This document shows positions 34,505-47,118 of a stretch of 64,000 nucleotides of DNA, piece after piece; the stretch's first letter is position 1, and each line of letters starts with the position of its first letter. A program made the position numbers and the translations under genes. Source of the stretch: Krasilnikovozyma curviuscula (lineage: Eukaryota; Basidiomycota; Tremellomycetes; Cystofilobasidiales; Mrakiaceae); NCBI GenBank assembly GCA_014825775.1, contig MVAQ01000059.1, positions 1 through 64,000 of the forward strand, read 5' to 3'. Under the pieces are notes generated by a model that was not told the origin of the DNA, did not search any database, and saw nothing but the letters and a program-made list of their open reading frames with translations.

Positions 34505-34968
34505 ACGAATATCTTACTTCTGCTAAAAGTATTGCCGATTGATACGTAACGACGACTTGCTCATAATTCACCTCTCATCGACAGACGTCATCTTTAATGA
34601 TATATTATCTATATTCGATCAAAGTTGCATCTATAAGTAATTCATAAGAAGGTAAGAAGGTCTAGAGAAGTTTCGTCAAGGCTAATACATTGTTCCTTAA
34701 TCAAACTATTCCTTCCGCAATTCGAGTCTGAAATTTCTCATGTCTAAAAGATGAAGGCGAGACAGTTCGTTGCTTTTTCGCTGGTTCCATTTTGTACTGG
34801 GACGCAATAGATCTGAGTCCTTACCCGGACCGTTATACTGAGAAAGGGTGGTGAACGTGTCCACGTTGTAATAGGGTTGCTCACAGTCTGGTACAGCTGG
34901 AGTGGAACGAACAAAATGAAAGAGATTGCGTTCGGTACAGATCACTGACGGTCGAGATGCTCGAGTGG
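34505..34968. other. 3' flank between the regulator and the RTC4-like gene
   Basis: This short convergent stretch holds no assigned gene. A minus-strand frame at 34706-34945 is open but has no supported splice link to the gene next door. Confidence 0.4.
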
Positions 34969-35132
34969 CTAGTGATGAACTTGGCTGAGAAGCACCTCCT
35001 TCGCATCTTTAACAACTATAAGATTCAGTAAGAAAATTTAATGAAATACGAAAGAGAATAAAGAAAATGAACTTACTTTCTCGAGAGTCGCATCCTTCAA
35101 AGTTCGACACCAGTGAACTGCTTGGAGCTAGA

Positions 35133-38100
35133 TCAGCCAATCTTTTGATTAAAGACAAACTTCCCCTCTGGGGTTTTACCAACCTTCCGTTTTCCTTTAT
35201 AGCCTCTTGTCTTCTTCGGTAGTGGTGTTTGCTCCTGGCTCGAGTCGGGTACTGCCTCATGGACTGGCTGGGAAAGATCAAGACATGAAGAGCCGCTTGC
35301 TTCAGCTTCTAGTTTATTCTTAGAGGTATTGAGATTTTCCCGAAGAGAACGTTCACCAGCGCTGAATATTGAAGCATCGGCAGGTCGGGGTGGTTGGTCC
35401 GGCGAAGAGTCAATGATAATGACTTCCGAGGCAGCTGAGCGGTTCTTAGTCCCGTTGCTGACGGTTGGGCTGGCCTTCGTGGGCTTCTGCTGGGGCAGTA
35501 GAGAAACCGAGGACAGAGAATCGAAGTAACTAGTCTCTTCTCCTGAGCTCAGATATAGTCTTTCATTCACCTTCTTTCGCTGATCCGCCTCCGTTTCCAT
35601 CTCACTGTCACTCTCCTCCTCGTCTTCATCGAAGTCAGCAGACAATCCACCCAGTAACTCCAAGGCTTCACTGCCATGAGTAGCAGCACCATAAGCTTTA
35701 CTAGCAGCCATGATCTTTTTGGCTTCATCGAGATCGACATCTTGATCCAGAGCTATGAGATTGGCAGCAACTTCTGGAACGAGGATGAGGTAGATAAAGT
35801 CGGACGGGGAGAATGGCGCCGAAACCATGGAAGTAAGTTGAATGTTGTTCTTTCGACCAATAATGTATCGCTTCGTAATGTGACGATGGATGAGTGCTTG
35901 GCCACGTTCGCCATAACTACGGCATCCGGAAGATAAATGATCGGTAACTGTTGTGGAACGAAAAAAAAGGAAAAGGAAAAGTCACTTACTACCCAGGTTG
36001 TTTATCTTGAAAGACATCAAATTGACCCCTAGCACTTTCACTTTTTTTGCCTCCAATTCTTTGCCTATCCCCCAGGGAGTCCTTGTAATACTGACTTAGC
36101 TTTGGATCCTTAATGATGTTCTCAATCACGAATCTGATCTTCTTTTGTTTCAGCCTCCAGTCGAGTTCAGCGAAATCACCGTCTGTGAGGATCTTCCAGT
36201 TGCTGGGAACTTCAATTGATTCCGTGCGGTGCATAATACAGGCGTTGACGGAAGTCTTCAGCGGCAAAGATCGAGCTGCTGGATTGTAGATGGTTGGAGC
36301 ATGCTTTGAGACCGTCTCCAGATGCTCGAGCAGATCTTGGAGTTTCTGGGACAATTTCTTTGGAAGAGGTTCTGAGCAGTACGGGCAAAGTTCGTGCGGT
36401 CGTTCGTGGATGACGGCCTCTACGAACGTAGGAGAGTAAGTAGGAATCGGTAAGAAACAGTACTGGCAAGGAAAAATTGAAGGATTCTCACTCACCTGCT
36501 GGTTCATAGTCTAAAATAGCCCGATCATCCTCGTCATCCTCAGAGTTGTCGATCGACACCATCGCTTCCCTCACGTCCTCGTCGGAGCCGTGCTTTCGCC
36601 CTGCCTTCTTCTTCACTTTACTTTTGAGACTAGCATCCTCTAACTTCTTCTCCCCTTTATTGATTAAATCAAACCCAGGGAATGCCTTCATCATTTCCTT
36701 TGCCTTCTGCTCCCTCTCTAACCGATCCCCCGCATCCTTCTGCCTGTCTTTCGCAGCCTGTTTGGCATCTTCCTCTTTTTTGATCTTCTCGGTTTCAGCT
36801 TTTACCTTTTCAGCGTGAGCTTTGGCGGATGCATCTCTTCGAGCGTCACGCTCTTCTTTGTTATCCAACAAGTCTGCTAAGAACGGTGGGCGAGATGTGG
36901 AAGCAATGGACAATGCATGTTGAGATACTACTGCTTTGCTGGATACTTGAGAAGGAATCGCTGGTGTTTGAGGCTTGGGTCTCTTTGACAGTTGTTGGAG
37001 GAAGTCGGGAAGAGGGTTCTTGTCGATAGCCCGTTCATAGTTGGCGTTAATCAGCAGATCCATCTCATCATCTTCAGCCTCACCAGCAAGATATACCGCA
37101 GCATCTTGACCTTTTTCTTTATTGTAATATTTTGACTTCTTGAGTGATCCTGACATTTTTGATGAACTTCTTTGTTTTGGAGCGTCAAAGACTATAGGGT
37201 CTGGATCTCCATCTAAATGATCCCCTTGGGAAGACAGAATATCGGCCGTTGAGATCATACTAGTTCTCGGTTTTGGCTTTGGTATTTTTTTTGTGTTGGC
37301 CAATTGGGCTATTGGTGCCGGATTGGGTGACGAATGTGAAAGAGAGCTAGAGGATGTTGTGATCATTGAAGAAGTTTGGGGGGTCTTGTCGCATTTTTCT
37401 ACCCATTTGGAAGGTGAGGCGTGAGAACCGCAAGTATTGATACATGTCCATGTTGCTGATTTTAGGTCTGTCATCTCGGTTACACCTTTGTAAGAAGAGC
37501 TGCTTGACACCTTTTCCAAAACGTTATCGATCTGAAGGTCAGAATCAGAATCCACTCCAATAACCGTCTTCTTCCTCAGCTTCTTAGAAGACTTAGACTG
37601 TAAAGGAGATGCTAAGCGTTTCTTGGATGCAGATGGTTTCGTTGAGGTCGTTAGTCGGGCTGGAAGGGGTGCTTCAGAAGAGGAAACGGAATGAAATTTA
37701 TCATGTGTTTCTCCGACTGTATGAGACGCAGAGACACATTCGTTCACTGTCGACCATGCATCTTGTGGGCTGATTCTGACGCCGTTTTCTACCTGTCGTT
37801 TAGCTTCAGCGGATGGGGGCGCTTTGTTTACCGGCGTAGACGTGCTTCCAGATTTCGGAGGCGCTTTTTGGAAGCCAGAGGAAATATTTCTGGAGACTGA
37901 TATTGACACGGAAGTAGAACGTTTCGTAACACGATCGTTCATCCAAAGCCTGACAACAAAAACTTGATCAGTATGCTAGTGGCCGCTTTAACGGAAGATC
38001 TCGGACGTACTTCTCGTTCTGATCTTCCTTATTTTGACGAGCTAATCCCTCTCTCAAACTACCAACACCACCAGCTCGTTGTCCAGCAGCTTGAAATGCG

Positions 38101-38396
38101 GTCTCTTTCTCCATCTTGAGCTGCCTCCCCACACCGATCTTCTGCACAGTAGCTTCCCGTTGTTGAAGCAGTTCTTTCACTTCTGTCTCCTGCCCATACT
38201 TCTCCCTTACATTTGACCTCCTTTCTTCACATCTCCTATCTGCTCGCTGCATCAGTTTGCTCTCGTCCTCGCCGTCCCAAACTCTGCCAGCACTCTTCCC
38301 GGTCGAAGACCTGAAGGGCTTCGAATGAGCTGCTGTGGATATAGCACGAGCAGAACAAGATTCACCAGCTGCTATTCGTTCCTGATATGCTTCCAT
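35133..38396 (-). CDS. RTC4: RTC4-domain protein
   Basis: The protein starts MEAYQERIAAGESCSARAIS at ATG 38396. The first 600 or so residues are disordered, Ser/Lys-rich, with a charged coiled stretch (KVKAETEKIKKEEDAKQAAK). The RTC4 domain lies near 36480-35690: FPCQYCFLPIP, LCPYCSEPLPKKLSQKLQDL, then WRLKQKKIRFVIENII and, across an intron (ta|gtaagt..ccgtag|t), PGYYGERGQALIHRHI. It closes with LVPEVAANLIALDQDVDLDE. Yeast Rtc4 was found through telomere-capping genetics; the molecular role is not settled. An acidic, Ser-rich tail follows. The simplest stop is TGA at 35135-35133. Splicing of a short intron could extend the tail to a TAG at 34971-34969. Confidence 0.75.
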
Positions 38397-38674
38397 TCAT
38401 TCCTCTAGTTTGCCTTGTGTTTCCCCACGCCTGGGAACTAGTCAAAAGTTTGTGCTATTTCAGCTTCACGGATCTCATTTGGTTTCATTCCGAGACACAC
38501 GGCTAGATAAAGAAAGATACATACAGGTCTTAGGTATGAGAGAAAGACAGGGCAGTGAAGACTCCAAAGAAGGTGTTTGGTGCTGCCCTCGAGCTTGACG
38601 TTCTGCACAGGGAATTCCGAGGTTGGTTCTACATTCAGAAAGATTATGAAAGGGTAGTGACACTCACAGTACGT

Positions 38675-38932
38675 TCAGTCCTCAATATATAATCTTTCGG
38701 AGATGACGTCGAGTGACTTGAGAAGGACTTCTTCCCCGAGAGTTCGTACGAAGGCTTGCTGGATTCTGGGCTTTACAAGAGTTCTTTCGGTAGACGGAGG
38801 GGTAAAAGGATTCCGGAAGAATATCTGTGTCTGTGAGTATTGTCGAGATCTTGACGCAGTTTTGGTTGTGGGAAAAGTCACCATTCCAACGCGACTTGCT
38901 TTCGCGGAGCGCGGCAAGAGCCTTGTGCTCAT
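38675..38932 (-). CDS. possible short protein, unrecognised
   Basis: The minus-strand frame ends with a protein-like segment, FVRTLGEEVLLKSLDVISER LYIED, and begins MSTRLLPRSAKASRVGMVTF. Its N-terminus is Arg/Ser/Thr-rich like a mitochondrial presequence. A neighbouring frame (EHKALAALRESKSRWN, near 38885-38935) also looks coding, so upstream exons probably exist and the true structure is unclear. No family was recognised. Confidence 0.3.
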   Translation of the reverse strand: MSTRLLPRSAKASRVGMVTFPTTKTASRSRQYSQTQIFFRNPFTPPSTERTLVKPRIQQAFVRTLGEEVLLKSLDVISERLYIED

Positions 38933-39082
38933 TCTTCAAATTGGTCTTCATAAAGGAGAGGATCAAAAGAAAACTATATCGATATATACATACATACCCT
39001 TCTACGAAACCAGCTAACTCTACAAACTTCACTATTTACCTCCTTCGCGCTAGAGCTCCAGTTTCCACTGTCTAATCGTCAT

Positions 39083-40180
39083 TCAAACCGCTTTGGCCGC
39101 CGCTACCCCTCTAGCCTTCCTCCTCTCTTTTTTTGCCTTCTTCTTCTGACTTTTCGCTTCAGCTGTTAAAGGCGGCGTCGTCGAACTTGTTGAGGAGGAT
39201 GCGGCGGAATCGTAGCCTGAGCGGACGCAAAGTTCGAATGCAACCCTTAGCATGCAGCCCTCAGCGATGAAAGAGGATTAATAAGATAAAACTTACCAGA
39301 AAACGGATCTATCCTCGGTCGCTTCATCCTACTGACTGCTCCCGCCGGCGCAGGAGAGCCAGTCACAGAAGCTGAGCTGACCTTGCTGAGCTGTTGTGCT
39401 ACAGCCTCGATGTCTTCTGACTCTCCCTCTGAGTCTTGCATTAATACATCATCACCATCAACTTCTCTCTCTTTACCTTTCGTACTGCCGACGAAGTCTC
39501 GCCCGCTGAGGGATTCCTGTGCAGAGACGATGTTGAAACGCGATGACTTGTCGATCGATGAGGAGCCTGCGTTTGCTGATTCGGGGAAGGGTTTGTTTCC
39601 GGAGAGTGCGGATTTGATAAACCGGGCTGCTGCTGCTGTATCGACCGTTGTTTTGCCTGGAGAATCGTGAGAGAATATCAAAATCAGATTTCAGACACCA
39701 GAGTCTTAGGTATGGACCAGAATCTTACGAGGATCGTCTGGAAGGCCACCTGATATTTTGTTGATCTTTGAAAAATACTTCTTGATACGTTCCTGCGACA
39801 ATGTAAACACCAAGCACTGAGCAGCTGTCTGAAAGTCAGGGACTAAAGTCTTGTACTCACACGTTCTTCATCTACACCAACATCAGTAGTCTTAATCCCC
39901 TTTGCTTTCATATACACTAGAAGCCGAGCAGCGGAAGGGACGTAGCGTCAGTAGCCCATTTCCTCGTCAAACAAATTCTCCTAATCCACATTTACTCACC
40001 CCAAAGCGTCTCCTCAATCAACAGTCCCAGCACCACTTGCAGCTTAGCCCTGTCCATATCTCCATTTAACGAAGCCAACGTTTCCTTCAGTGGTTTCTCC
40101 AAAAGTGGTTGTAAGGTCGAGGCAAGTTGCGAGAGCGAGGCCGAGAGTGAGCTAGCTTGAGGGAGCAGAGAGTCGTCCAT
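39083..40180 (-). CDS. LRP1: exosome cofactor of the Sas10/C1D family (Rrp47/Lrp1/C1D)
   Basis: ATG 40180 opens MDDSLLPQASSLSASLSQLA. The C1D helical bundle follows over three short exons: LQVVLGLLIEETLW, VYMKAKGIKTTDVGVDEER and ERIKKYFSKINKISG. The later exon is acidic, Ser-rich linker (MQDSEGESEDIEAVAQQLSK) and the last exon is a basic Lys/Arg/Ala tail (KSQKKKAKKERRKARGVAAA) ending at TGA 39085-39083. This matches Lrp1/Rrp47, the nuclear partner of Rrp6 that helps 3' processing of rRNA, snRNA and snoRNA. Human C1D has the same core. The domain order and basic tail make the assignment firm. Confidence 0.85.
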
Positions 40181-41191
40181 AGTTCAGATGTAGATTGATG
40201 AGGCTCGATTATAATATAGAGAAAGTTGGAATGCCCAAAGAACTGAAGATCGATAGGGTAGGTGTTGAACCAAAATTTGAACGAGGAAGGGGAGCTGCTG
40301 AGCTCACTGAACGAACCAAAAAGGCCAGGAGGTCAGTACACTAGTCATAACACACAGTTTGGGTGGTACCTTCACAACGAACAAATTTGTCTTCTGAGAA
40401 ACCTCCAAGCAGTTGAGCGTTGACTGGGTACCCCCTTGCAGCGGTGCCACCAACGGGTGTAACTGCTTAGACCCATTTTCTTGGGTCACGAATTAGATTT
40501 TGCAGCGGTGCTTTGATCAACTACAATATTTTGAAATGAGTCAGACCTATTAGGAGCTTTGGAACCATTAAAGTCAATAGAGATCCGTGATCCCCGCCTT
40601 TGTTTCAGCGACCTCGCCTTCACGATCTTCTACAAGATCGCTTCCGACCCTTCAACATACACTAGGCTTTTCATAGTCTCTGCTGTCTATCTCGTTTAAT
40701 TGCACTTTATTATCAAAGGAAAGACATCAATGAACGCCAGATGCAACGAAGATATTGATGGTCGAAACTTACATGACGGCAACGACTTGCTGTAAGACTT
40801 CTAGCTCGTAGATTCAGACAAGATATTTGTTTTTTTAATGCAAGCCTCTAATGATTTTAAATGAGATGATGTCAAAATGCTGTAATAAACCTTGAAATCG
40901 CCACTTTATCAGATTGGCAATGAAGGCACCAACAACATCTCTACCAATTGAGCACTACCCAGAGAGCACTAGGTCAGCTCCGTCAGTCAAACTATGATCT
41001 GTATAAGTTGACTAACGATCAATTTTTTCGACTCAGGTCAGATATCGTTAGTGGACAGCCGCTCCGCCGGAAGCTCGTTACTTCCTCTGTCGTGCTATCT
41101 TGGGTATGTTCCTGGTCTGACTGGCTTGACCTTGTAACAGACCCTAAGCCCGTCCCTTTGTCGATTCTCATTCTTGGAGAAACAGCCTCGA
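40181..41191. other. 1 kb divergent intergenic region
   Basis: This region lies between the LRP1 start and the second F-box gene. Short frames overlap the F-box 5' end, but none is convincing. No RNA gene is seen. Confidence 0.5.
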
Positions 41192-42374
41192 ATGACTGCA
41201 GTAGTCTCCGGAAGGACGCCTTGCCTTTCCAACCTGCCAGACGACGTCCTGTCCTGCATAGTCTCATTGGTTTCGACATTCCCTCACACTTCAGAGCATG
41301 ACAGTTTGGACTCTCTATCCAGAGTATCGTGGCAGCTCCGGTTTTTTTCTCTGCCGGTCCTGTTCAACAAGATCGTCTACCGCCCACGACCTCACGAGCT
41401 GTCGCGCTCACAAGCATACCCGAGACGGATACTCGGTTTCCTTTCAGACAATTCTCATCTTTTTCAACATTTGAGGTCAGTCTTTTCTTCATTCTGGAGT
41501 AGATCCTACCACGAACTTGACAGGGCGACTCTGTTTTCCAATTCATAGGGTGATAGATCTCTCGAGGCTGGAGTACGGTGACGAAGATCATGAAGATCTT
41601 TCTCAAGAGTATTACGGTGAATACGTCACACCAATCCAGCTAGTCTGGCACATCATAGCACTCGCACCAACTCTCCGAATACTACACGTCTCCGCCGACG
41701 AGCGCTGTCGAGTCGACGGCAACACTCTCACACTCATCAACAATCATCAGTCCCTTCAAAAAGTTATCGTTCCCTCTTCTAAACAACTTAGCGACCTCAG
41801 TGGGAGCTACAGCATCAAAGATGCAGCAAAAGTCTCTATGAGGCTGCAGGTCAACACCTTCACCTTTCATAAACACCTCTCTGATACATGGCTAATGAGC
41901 TCTGGGTTAAAGTTCTCCAACGCAGAGTTCTACACCCACGACACACCTCGACCACCCATGACTCACGTCCTCGCCGTCGTAGCCAGTAGATCCTTTGATG
42001 ATATCTTGTCTCTAACCATCCACTTTGACCAACTTACATTCATCATCCAACACCATCCCAACTTCAATTTGATTATTCATAAGCTTCAACGGCTAGATAT
42101 TTATGGTTATTGTCTCCACCGCAACCTCGAGGTGTTTAATTCAGTCCCGCTGTCGCAGGAACTCTTCAATCGTATCGACAATCTCCATCTGCTACCTGAA
42201 TCAACAGCATCAACTGCAGCTCCGCCGTTGGAAATTCATCACATCAGAGTCACCAGGAACGGCAATACGGAAGGTTGTGACAAATTTGTGGTGTCGAAGC
42301 TCGTGCTGGCGTCGCCCGCAAGGGAAAGCGAACTTGCTTGGCTAGATATTGCGGGCACAGGGACCCAAGCGTGA
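41192..42374 (+). CDS. F-box protein, second copy
   Basis: The ATG at 41192 gives MTAVVSGRTPCLSNLPDDVL followed by SCIVSLVSTFPH and LSRVSWQLRFFSLPVLFNKI, an F-box. One intron near 41475-41548 joins HLFQHLR to VIDLSRLEYGDEDHED. The remainder has leucine-rich segments (LAPTLRILHVSADERCR, IHKLQRLDIYGYCLHRNLEV). The total is about 370 residues, ending LDIAGTGTQA. The layout (F-box at the N-terminus, then LxxLxI segments ending with a short acidic stretch) is like the protein at 21934, though the two are not close in sequence by eye. It probably acts as an SCF substrate receptor; the target is unknown. Confidence 0.7.
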
Positions 42375-42938
42375 GAGGTTAGGTTAGGTTAGTTGCGTGC
42401 GCTGTATTGATTTTGTTTTACCGGTACAGAGGGGAGTGACGGAACGATTTGATGATGAGCTGGACGACGAAGATGTCTTGTTATGTTAAACAGAGATTTA
42501 TATATGACCCAGGTGAAATGCTGGCTCAGCCAAGGAAATCTTCTGTTTAGATAAGCTTCTTCACTTAGTCGCTGATTTTTCTTCACTACAGTGGTTCCAA
42601 ATTAAACGAGTTGGTACCTTTGGCCGTATCGCCATCGCTTTCGCAACACAACCCATTTCGCGACAGGTCTGTCGTATCAGCAGTAAGAGGACTTGATGAC
42701 TGGGTAGTTGTATTTAGTTTTTATTATTATTTCTTTTCATGTTTGATCGTGTGATCTTGAGATCCTCTTGTCTACGTCTGAGACCTCTTATCCGGATTAG
42801 CAGATGCGATTTCGAAACTGCGCCTGAAGTTAGTTGCGCTGGGTCCTCTCGATACGACAGTGCTCAAATTCACGTAGAGATTATAATAATGTTTGCTTTA
42901 AGCATTGATGTAATTTCTGCCTTTTTTCAGAAAAAGTG
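42375..42938. other. intergenic region upstream of the PTC7 gene
   Basis: The 564 bp hold no gene. A pyrimidine-rich tract ending in cag (42930) suggests an intron acceptor, so the PTC7 transcript may have a spliced 5' leader. AGGTT is repeated three times at 42376-42390. Confidence 0.45.
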
Positions 42939-44668
42939 ATGGATTTCGTGTATGGCCTTGAGTCAACCATCGATCTGTTTCAACCCTCGAAGCCATCCCA
43001 CCGGAAATCTTCAAAATCAGCTAAAAAGCCATTCCTGCCACTTTCTTACGAAGTCTTAGATTCTAACCAGGCCCTGGGTGAAGACTTGAAGATGCTGCTT
43101 CTCTCACCAGTGCCTCATTTACTATGCCCTCAATTGCTCCCACTACCCCTCCCCTTTGCCCTCCCGACACTCATCTCCAAGGCCTTCAGCACATCCTCAA
43201 CCTCACTCTTCCATTCAACAGTGCCAAGCAGGTCGATAAGCGTCCCACTCCGGAATAAACTCACCTTCAAAGTCGGTCTTGGTTATGCCGGCAAACCACC
43301 TGAGTCTGGCTCGTCGAGCAAGAAACCAGTTGGTCTGAGCTCGAATTCTGCGGCTGGGAAATGGAAGGATGAGATGTTGAATGCGGGGGACAAGGCTAGG
43401 GCGATTATGTATGGTGAGGACGCTCTCAAAGTCAGGAGGGACGCTGGCGAAGATTTCTTCTTTATCAGAGAAACACCATCGGTACGTGGCCACCTTGCTC
43501 TAATATGATTAATGTATGAAATCAATTTGCTGATTCTTCTTATCTCTTTTTGCTTCAGAAAACAATACTAGGTGTAGCTGATGGAGTAGGAGGATGGAAT
43601 TCTTCCGGCATTGACCCCTCAGCATTTTCTCAGTCACTCATGTACAACTCCTGGAGGCACTCTGAGAATAGTAAGCATATTTCTCCCGTCTCTATGCTTT
43701 TATACTGACTTAAATGGTCAAAATGTGTCATCCTCTTTCTTTCTCGTCGTGGCTTGAAAATCGAATCCTCTCTCGTTGCGATTTCAGCTTCAACATCACC
43801 TGAAAAAATTCTTTCAAAAGCATATGACTCTGTATTGGATGATGAAGCAGTGGTAGCCGGTTCATCGACCGGTTGCATTCTGAGCCTAGACGCTGAACAG
43901 GGTTTGCTTCAAGCTGCCAAGTAAGTAACTTCTTCTTCCATCTCTCATTAACACTTGATCTCATTCACTTGTCATGTTATCTGCAGCCTTGGCGACTCCA
44001 ACTTCTCTGTCTTCCGAGGTGGCCAATTTCTCCCCACCCCACCTGCACAAACACATTACTTCAACTGCCCTCGCCAACTCGCGAAAATTCCACGCTCCAT
44101 GCGAGAAGGATCATTGAACGATCTTCCTGAGGACTGTGATTTGACAAATTTGGAGCTGAAGGACGGCGATGTTGTATTGTTATTTGTAGGTTCACCCTTC
44201 GTGTTTGCGTAGTTCCATTTTTGACGACTCTTTTTTAATAGACGGATGGGCTTTCGGATAATGTCCACACGGCTGAAATGGCGTCTATTCTCTCTCAACC
44301 TAACAACCCGACTGTCGATCTCCTAGCGGCCCATCTCGCCGTTTACGCACAAGTAAGCGATCTCCACATTTTCCCCCAGACCTTGCATCACTAATAGCGA
44401 GTCGGGTTTCTGCAGGTGTGTATGTTCAAGGAGGATAAAACTTCACCCTTTGAGATGGAGGCCAAGTTGGAGGCGAAGCGACAGCTATCAAGGGGACGCA
44501 GCAGCGAGAATTGGATTGGCGATTATCGAGGCGGAAAGGTTGATGAGTGAGTCGCTCACTCATTTTTATTTACCACTAGGTCCGTTTCTTGATCACTGAC
44601 TGGGCGTCTCTTTTTCGTGTGCGACCAGTGTGACGGTTCTTGTAGCTGTAGTATCAAAGGCGGCTTAA
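42939..44668 (+). CDS. PTC7: PP2C-type phosphatase, PTC7/PPTC7 family
   Basis: PP2C landmarks of the PTC7 branch appear in order: ILGVADGVGGW (metal Asp), AGSSTGC, LGDSNFSVFRGG and LLFTDGLSDN (metal Asp). The end is DDVTVLVAVVSKAA at TAA 44666-44668. The ATG at 42939 opens MDFVYGLESTIDLF. A second in-frame ATG at 43092 opens MLLLSPVPHLLCPQLLPLPL and then SKAFSTSSTSLFHS, which looks like a mitochondrial presequence and may be the main start. Yeast Ptc7 dephosphorylates proteins in mitochondria, including coenzyme Q synthesis factors. Six or seven exons are needed. Confidence 0.85.
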
Positions 44669-45165
44669 TGAGCATGTCCTGTAGACTTGGTAGAGCTCTT
44701 TTACATGTATTTTTCCCCTTGCATCTGCTGATCATAGTTAAATCTACGATGGTCCTACCATTTAGTCCATGGCTAGTATACACCAATAAGTTTGTGAGGA
44801 GTAGGCGCCAAAGGAAGTGTAACAGGAGTAAGCTGGAAATGACTTGGGGGCGCGTTTTCTCTCTCGTGTATTCTCCAATGCGCTTTGGGTACAAATTTGG
44901 TGGGGGGCACCCAATAGTTTTAAGAAGAGAATTTGGAGGGTGTGGAGCGGCGTGAACGATCAAAAAGCCGAACGGACAAAGGAGTTTCAAAACGGTACAT
45001 TGAACAGCACTGTCGCTACCTGGTAGGTAAACACTTTGAAGAAGAAAACGCCCTCCTAAAAGAAAATTCGGGCAAACTAACGAAATAGCTTTGAAAAAGA
45101 GCAAACAAAAGGAAAGAAATCTAAAAAAAAATAAGAAAGGGAACATCTAAAAGGAAGTAATTTTC
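44669..45165. other. intergenic region downstream of PTC7
   Basis: No gene is seen. The stretch near 45100-45160 is A-rich on the plus strand and supplies T-runs after the minus-strand tRNA (Pol III termination). Confidence 0.5.
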
Positions 45166-45258
45166 CGAGCAAGACAGGATTTGAACCTGCGCCTCCAAAG
45201 GAGATCACATATATCGAAAATTCGAGTGTGACGTGTTAGACCACTCTACCACTTGCCC
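45166..45258 (-). tRNA. tRNA-Ser(CGA), intron-containing
   Basis: Read on the minus strand, the acceptor GGGCAAG pairs with CTTGCTC (one G:U at 2:71), discriminator G. The anticodon stem TCACA/TGTGA encloses CT-CGA-A, then an 11-nt intron before position 38. A class II variable arm (CTCC-TTT-GGAG) is typical of Ser. The T arm is GCAGG-TTCAAAT-CCTGT. CCA is not encoded. Confidence 0.9.
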
Positions 45259-47118
45259 TTAATGAAATGCTTCGCTACCTCTTCTTTATCAATCGTTTAC
45301 TCTCTCTCGTGTTTCAAAAGTATTGCTCAGATCTGCATGTACTCATGACCTCACACACCACACAAATAGAAAAATACTTCTTATCAGTTAATGGAAGAGA
45401 AATTCAAGAGTAAGTCATGCACAAGCTGTGCTGTGTTTATGCTGTGTTTAGATGCATAGACCACGGCAAATCACAGGAAAGGCATTGGGAGAAATGTTTA
45501 GACTTTAGACTGAAGGAAAATGAGAACTTCTGGATGATCGGTTCAAAGAGTAAGATTTCTTATATCCCCCGTGAGTGCTGCCAGGTCGAGAATGTGCAGT
45601 GACTTGCTTGGATCACCACTCCAAGAGTTATCAGCAACAGCGGTGGTGGTTGAGATCATGCAGTAATTTGAAAATGACCCTCGCCCATGAAAAGGTTTTA
45701 CTTCCGTAACTTTAGGCAGCACGTGAAATTCTTGAACTGTTAGTGATAAACAAATGCTGAGACACTCTTCCGGAATATGGTCTTTATCGATAGGAGGGAA
45801 AGAGTTGTCTTGCAAAGCGATGTTTGGAAATGGGAGCCAAATGAAGCTGTACCAGTTCATCATCCGTGGACCACGGGTCTACTGCTCTCTACTTGATATC
45901 CCTTGACATTCCTCATCATCACCATCATTCACTTCACTCCATAGATCCACCCACCCTAGACTCAGTTTCTCCCTGTCCTGAGAGAAGGTACAAAGTTCTT
46001 CGAGCAACAAACGGGTTCGGAAGCCTTGTATCTTCTCAGGAGAAGAAGTTTCTGAGGAAGAAGGGGACGGTGAACACAAAAGGGAGACCTGCTGATGACC
46101 TGACGAGACTGGTGCCCAAGATACAGCGCTTCGTGGCCATCACAAGAGCGTTACTATCTTTATAAGCTAAGCCGCCCCCAACAAATCATTCCCGCCAGCC
46201 AAAATTCAATGTAGAGTAAGAGACCGCTGAGCTGTAGATATCAATCGGTGAACAACGAGGATGGGATTGTCTAGGATGCGACGTTGAGGTTCTTGAAGGT
46301 GGAGTGATCGAGGCTTTCGCATCAGCACCAGGGCAGCGAAGAAAGGTATGTGGTAAATGAGCAAGCAACTGAAATATATTTCGGGAAACTGGGGTTTAAA
46401 AATGCACCCAAATGCACAAACAGAGGATCCCGATGGAAATAATACCTTCCCGCCAGGTGAAAGATCTAAGTCCGGTTCAGATCACGAACATCCAGTTTCC
46501 AGATATCTCAAGGAATGAGCTTTCCCAAATATTGTTGGTAAATTGAAAACCGTAAAGTTAGTACGATCAAGCTTCTTCAAGTGATTTCCGCACTCCTGCG
46601 CACAGGGCAAAGGAAGCGGTAGGAGATATAAGGCACCAGCAGTACACCCGTTCTTGTCTGTTTCGTACAACTCGACTCGACCTAGAAAATAAATATTGTT
46701 TTCTCTTTCTTAAATATTGCTGAATATCTCTGGTAAAATCAAAACTCAAATACAGGGGGCGTCATGGCCGGTACGAAACGTGAGCGGACGTCGAAGTTAC
46801 CTGCCAGAAATCCGTAAACCAACATCTGCTCTAAAATCCGATAGACGAGTACTGCAACCCTCTTCTTCTTGCAGCTGTGTGTATTTCATTTTGATAGTAT
46901 CGGCTTTAAGAGGCTGTGATTGTCACTGATCGATTTGCTGACAAAATATATTCTCTTGCCTGCAGTAGACCTGTTCTCCCTCCGAAGACTAGGTGAGGCT
47001 CTCAGCCAGACTGCTCAAGGCCACTCATAACTGCTATTTTTGACCTTGGAGTAGCTGTTCTCACACACCTTTCTCACTTTCTGCGAAATCACAGCTCGAG
47101 ACGCAGAAATAGCAGCAT
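45259..47118. other. 1.9 kb region without supported genes
   Basis: Only short open frames occur, such as 45866-46165 on the plus strand with a His run. None has convincing domains or splice pattern. The region separates tRNA-Ser from the ERV1 gene. Confidence 0.5.

Noticed and set aside
34706..34945. Minus-strand frame as a last exon of the RTC4-like gene
   Set aside because: Composition is protein-like, but no acceptor in the right phase connects it; the nearest path meets a stop at 34969.
38703..39017. Plus-strand open frame in the 38.7-39.0 kb gap
   Set aside because: It overlaps a better minus-strand frame and lacks recognisable sequence; kept only the minus-strand call at low confidence.
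42376..42390. Three AGGTT units as an interstitial telomere repeat
   Set aside because: Pentamer does not match known basidiomycete telomere units and is only three copies long.
45866..46165. Plus-strand open frame with His run as a gene
   Set aside because: Low-complexity composition, no splice context, no domain; likely chance.
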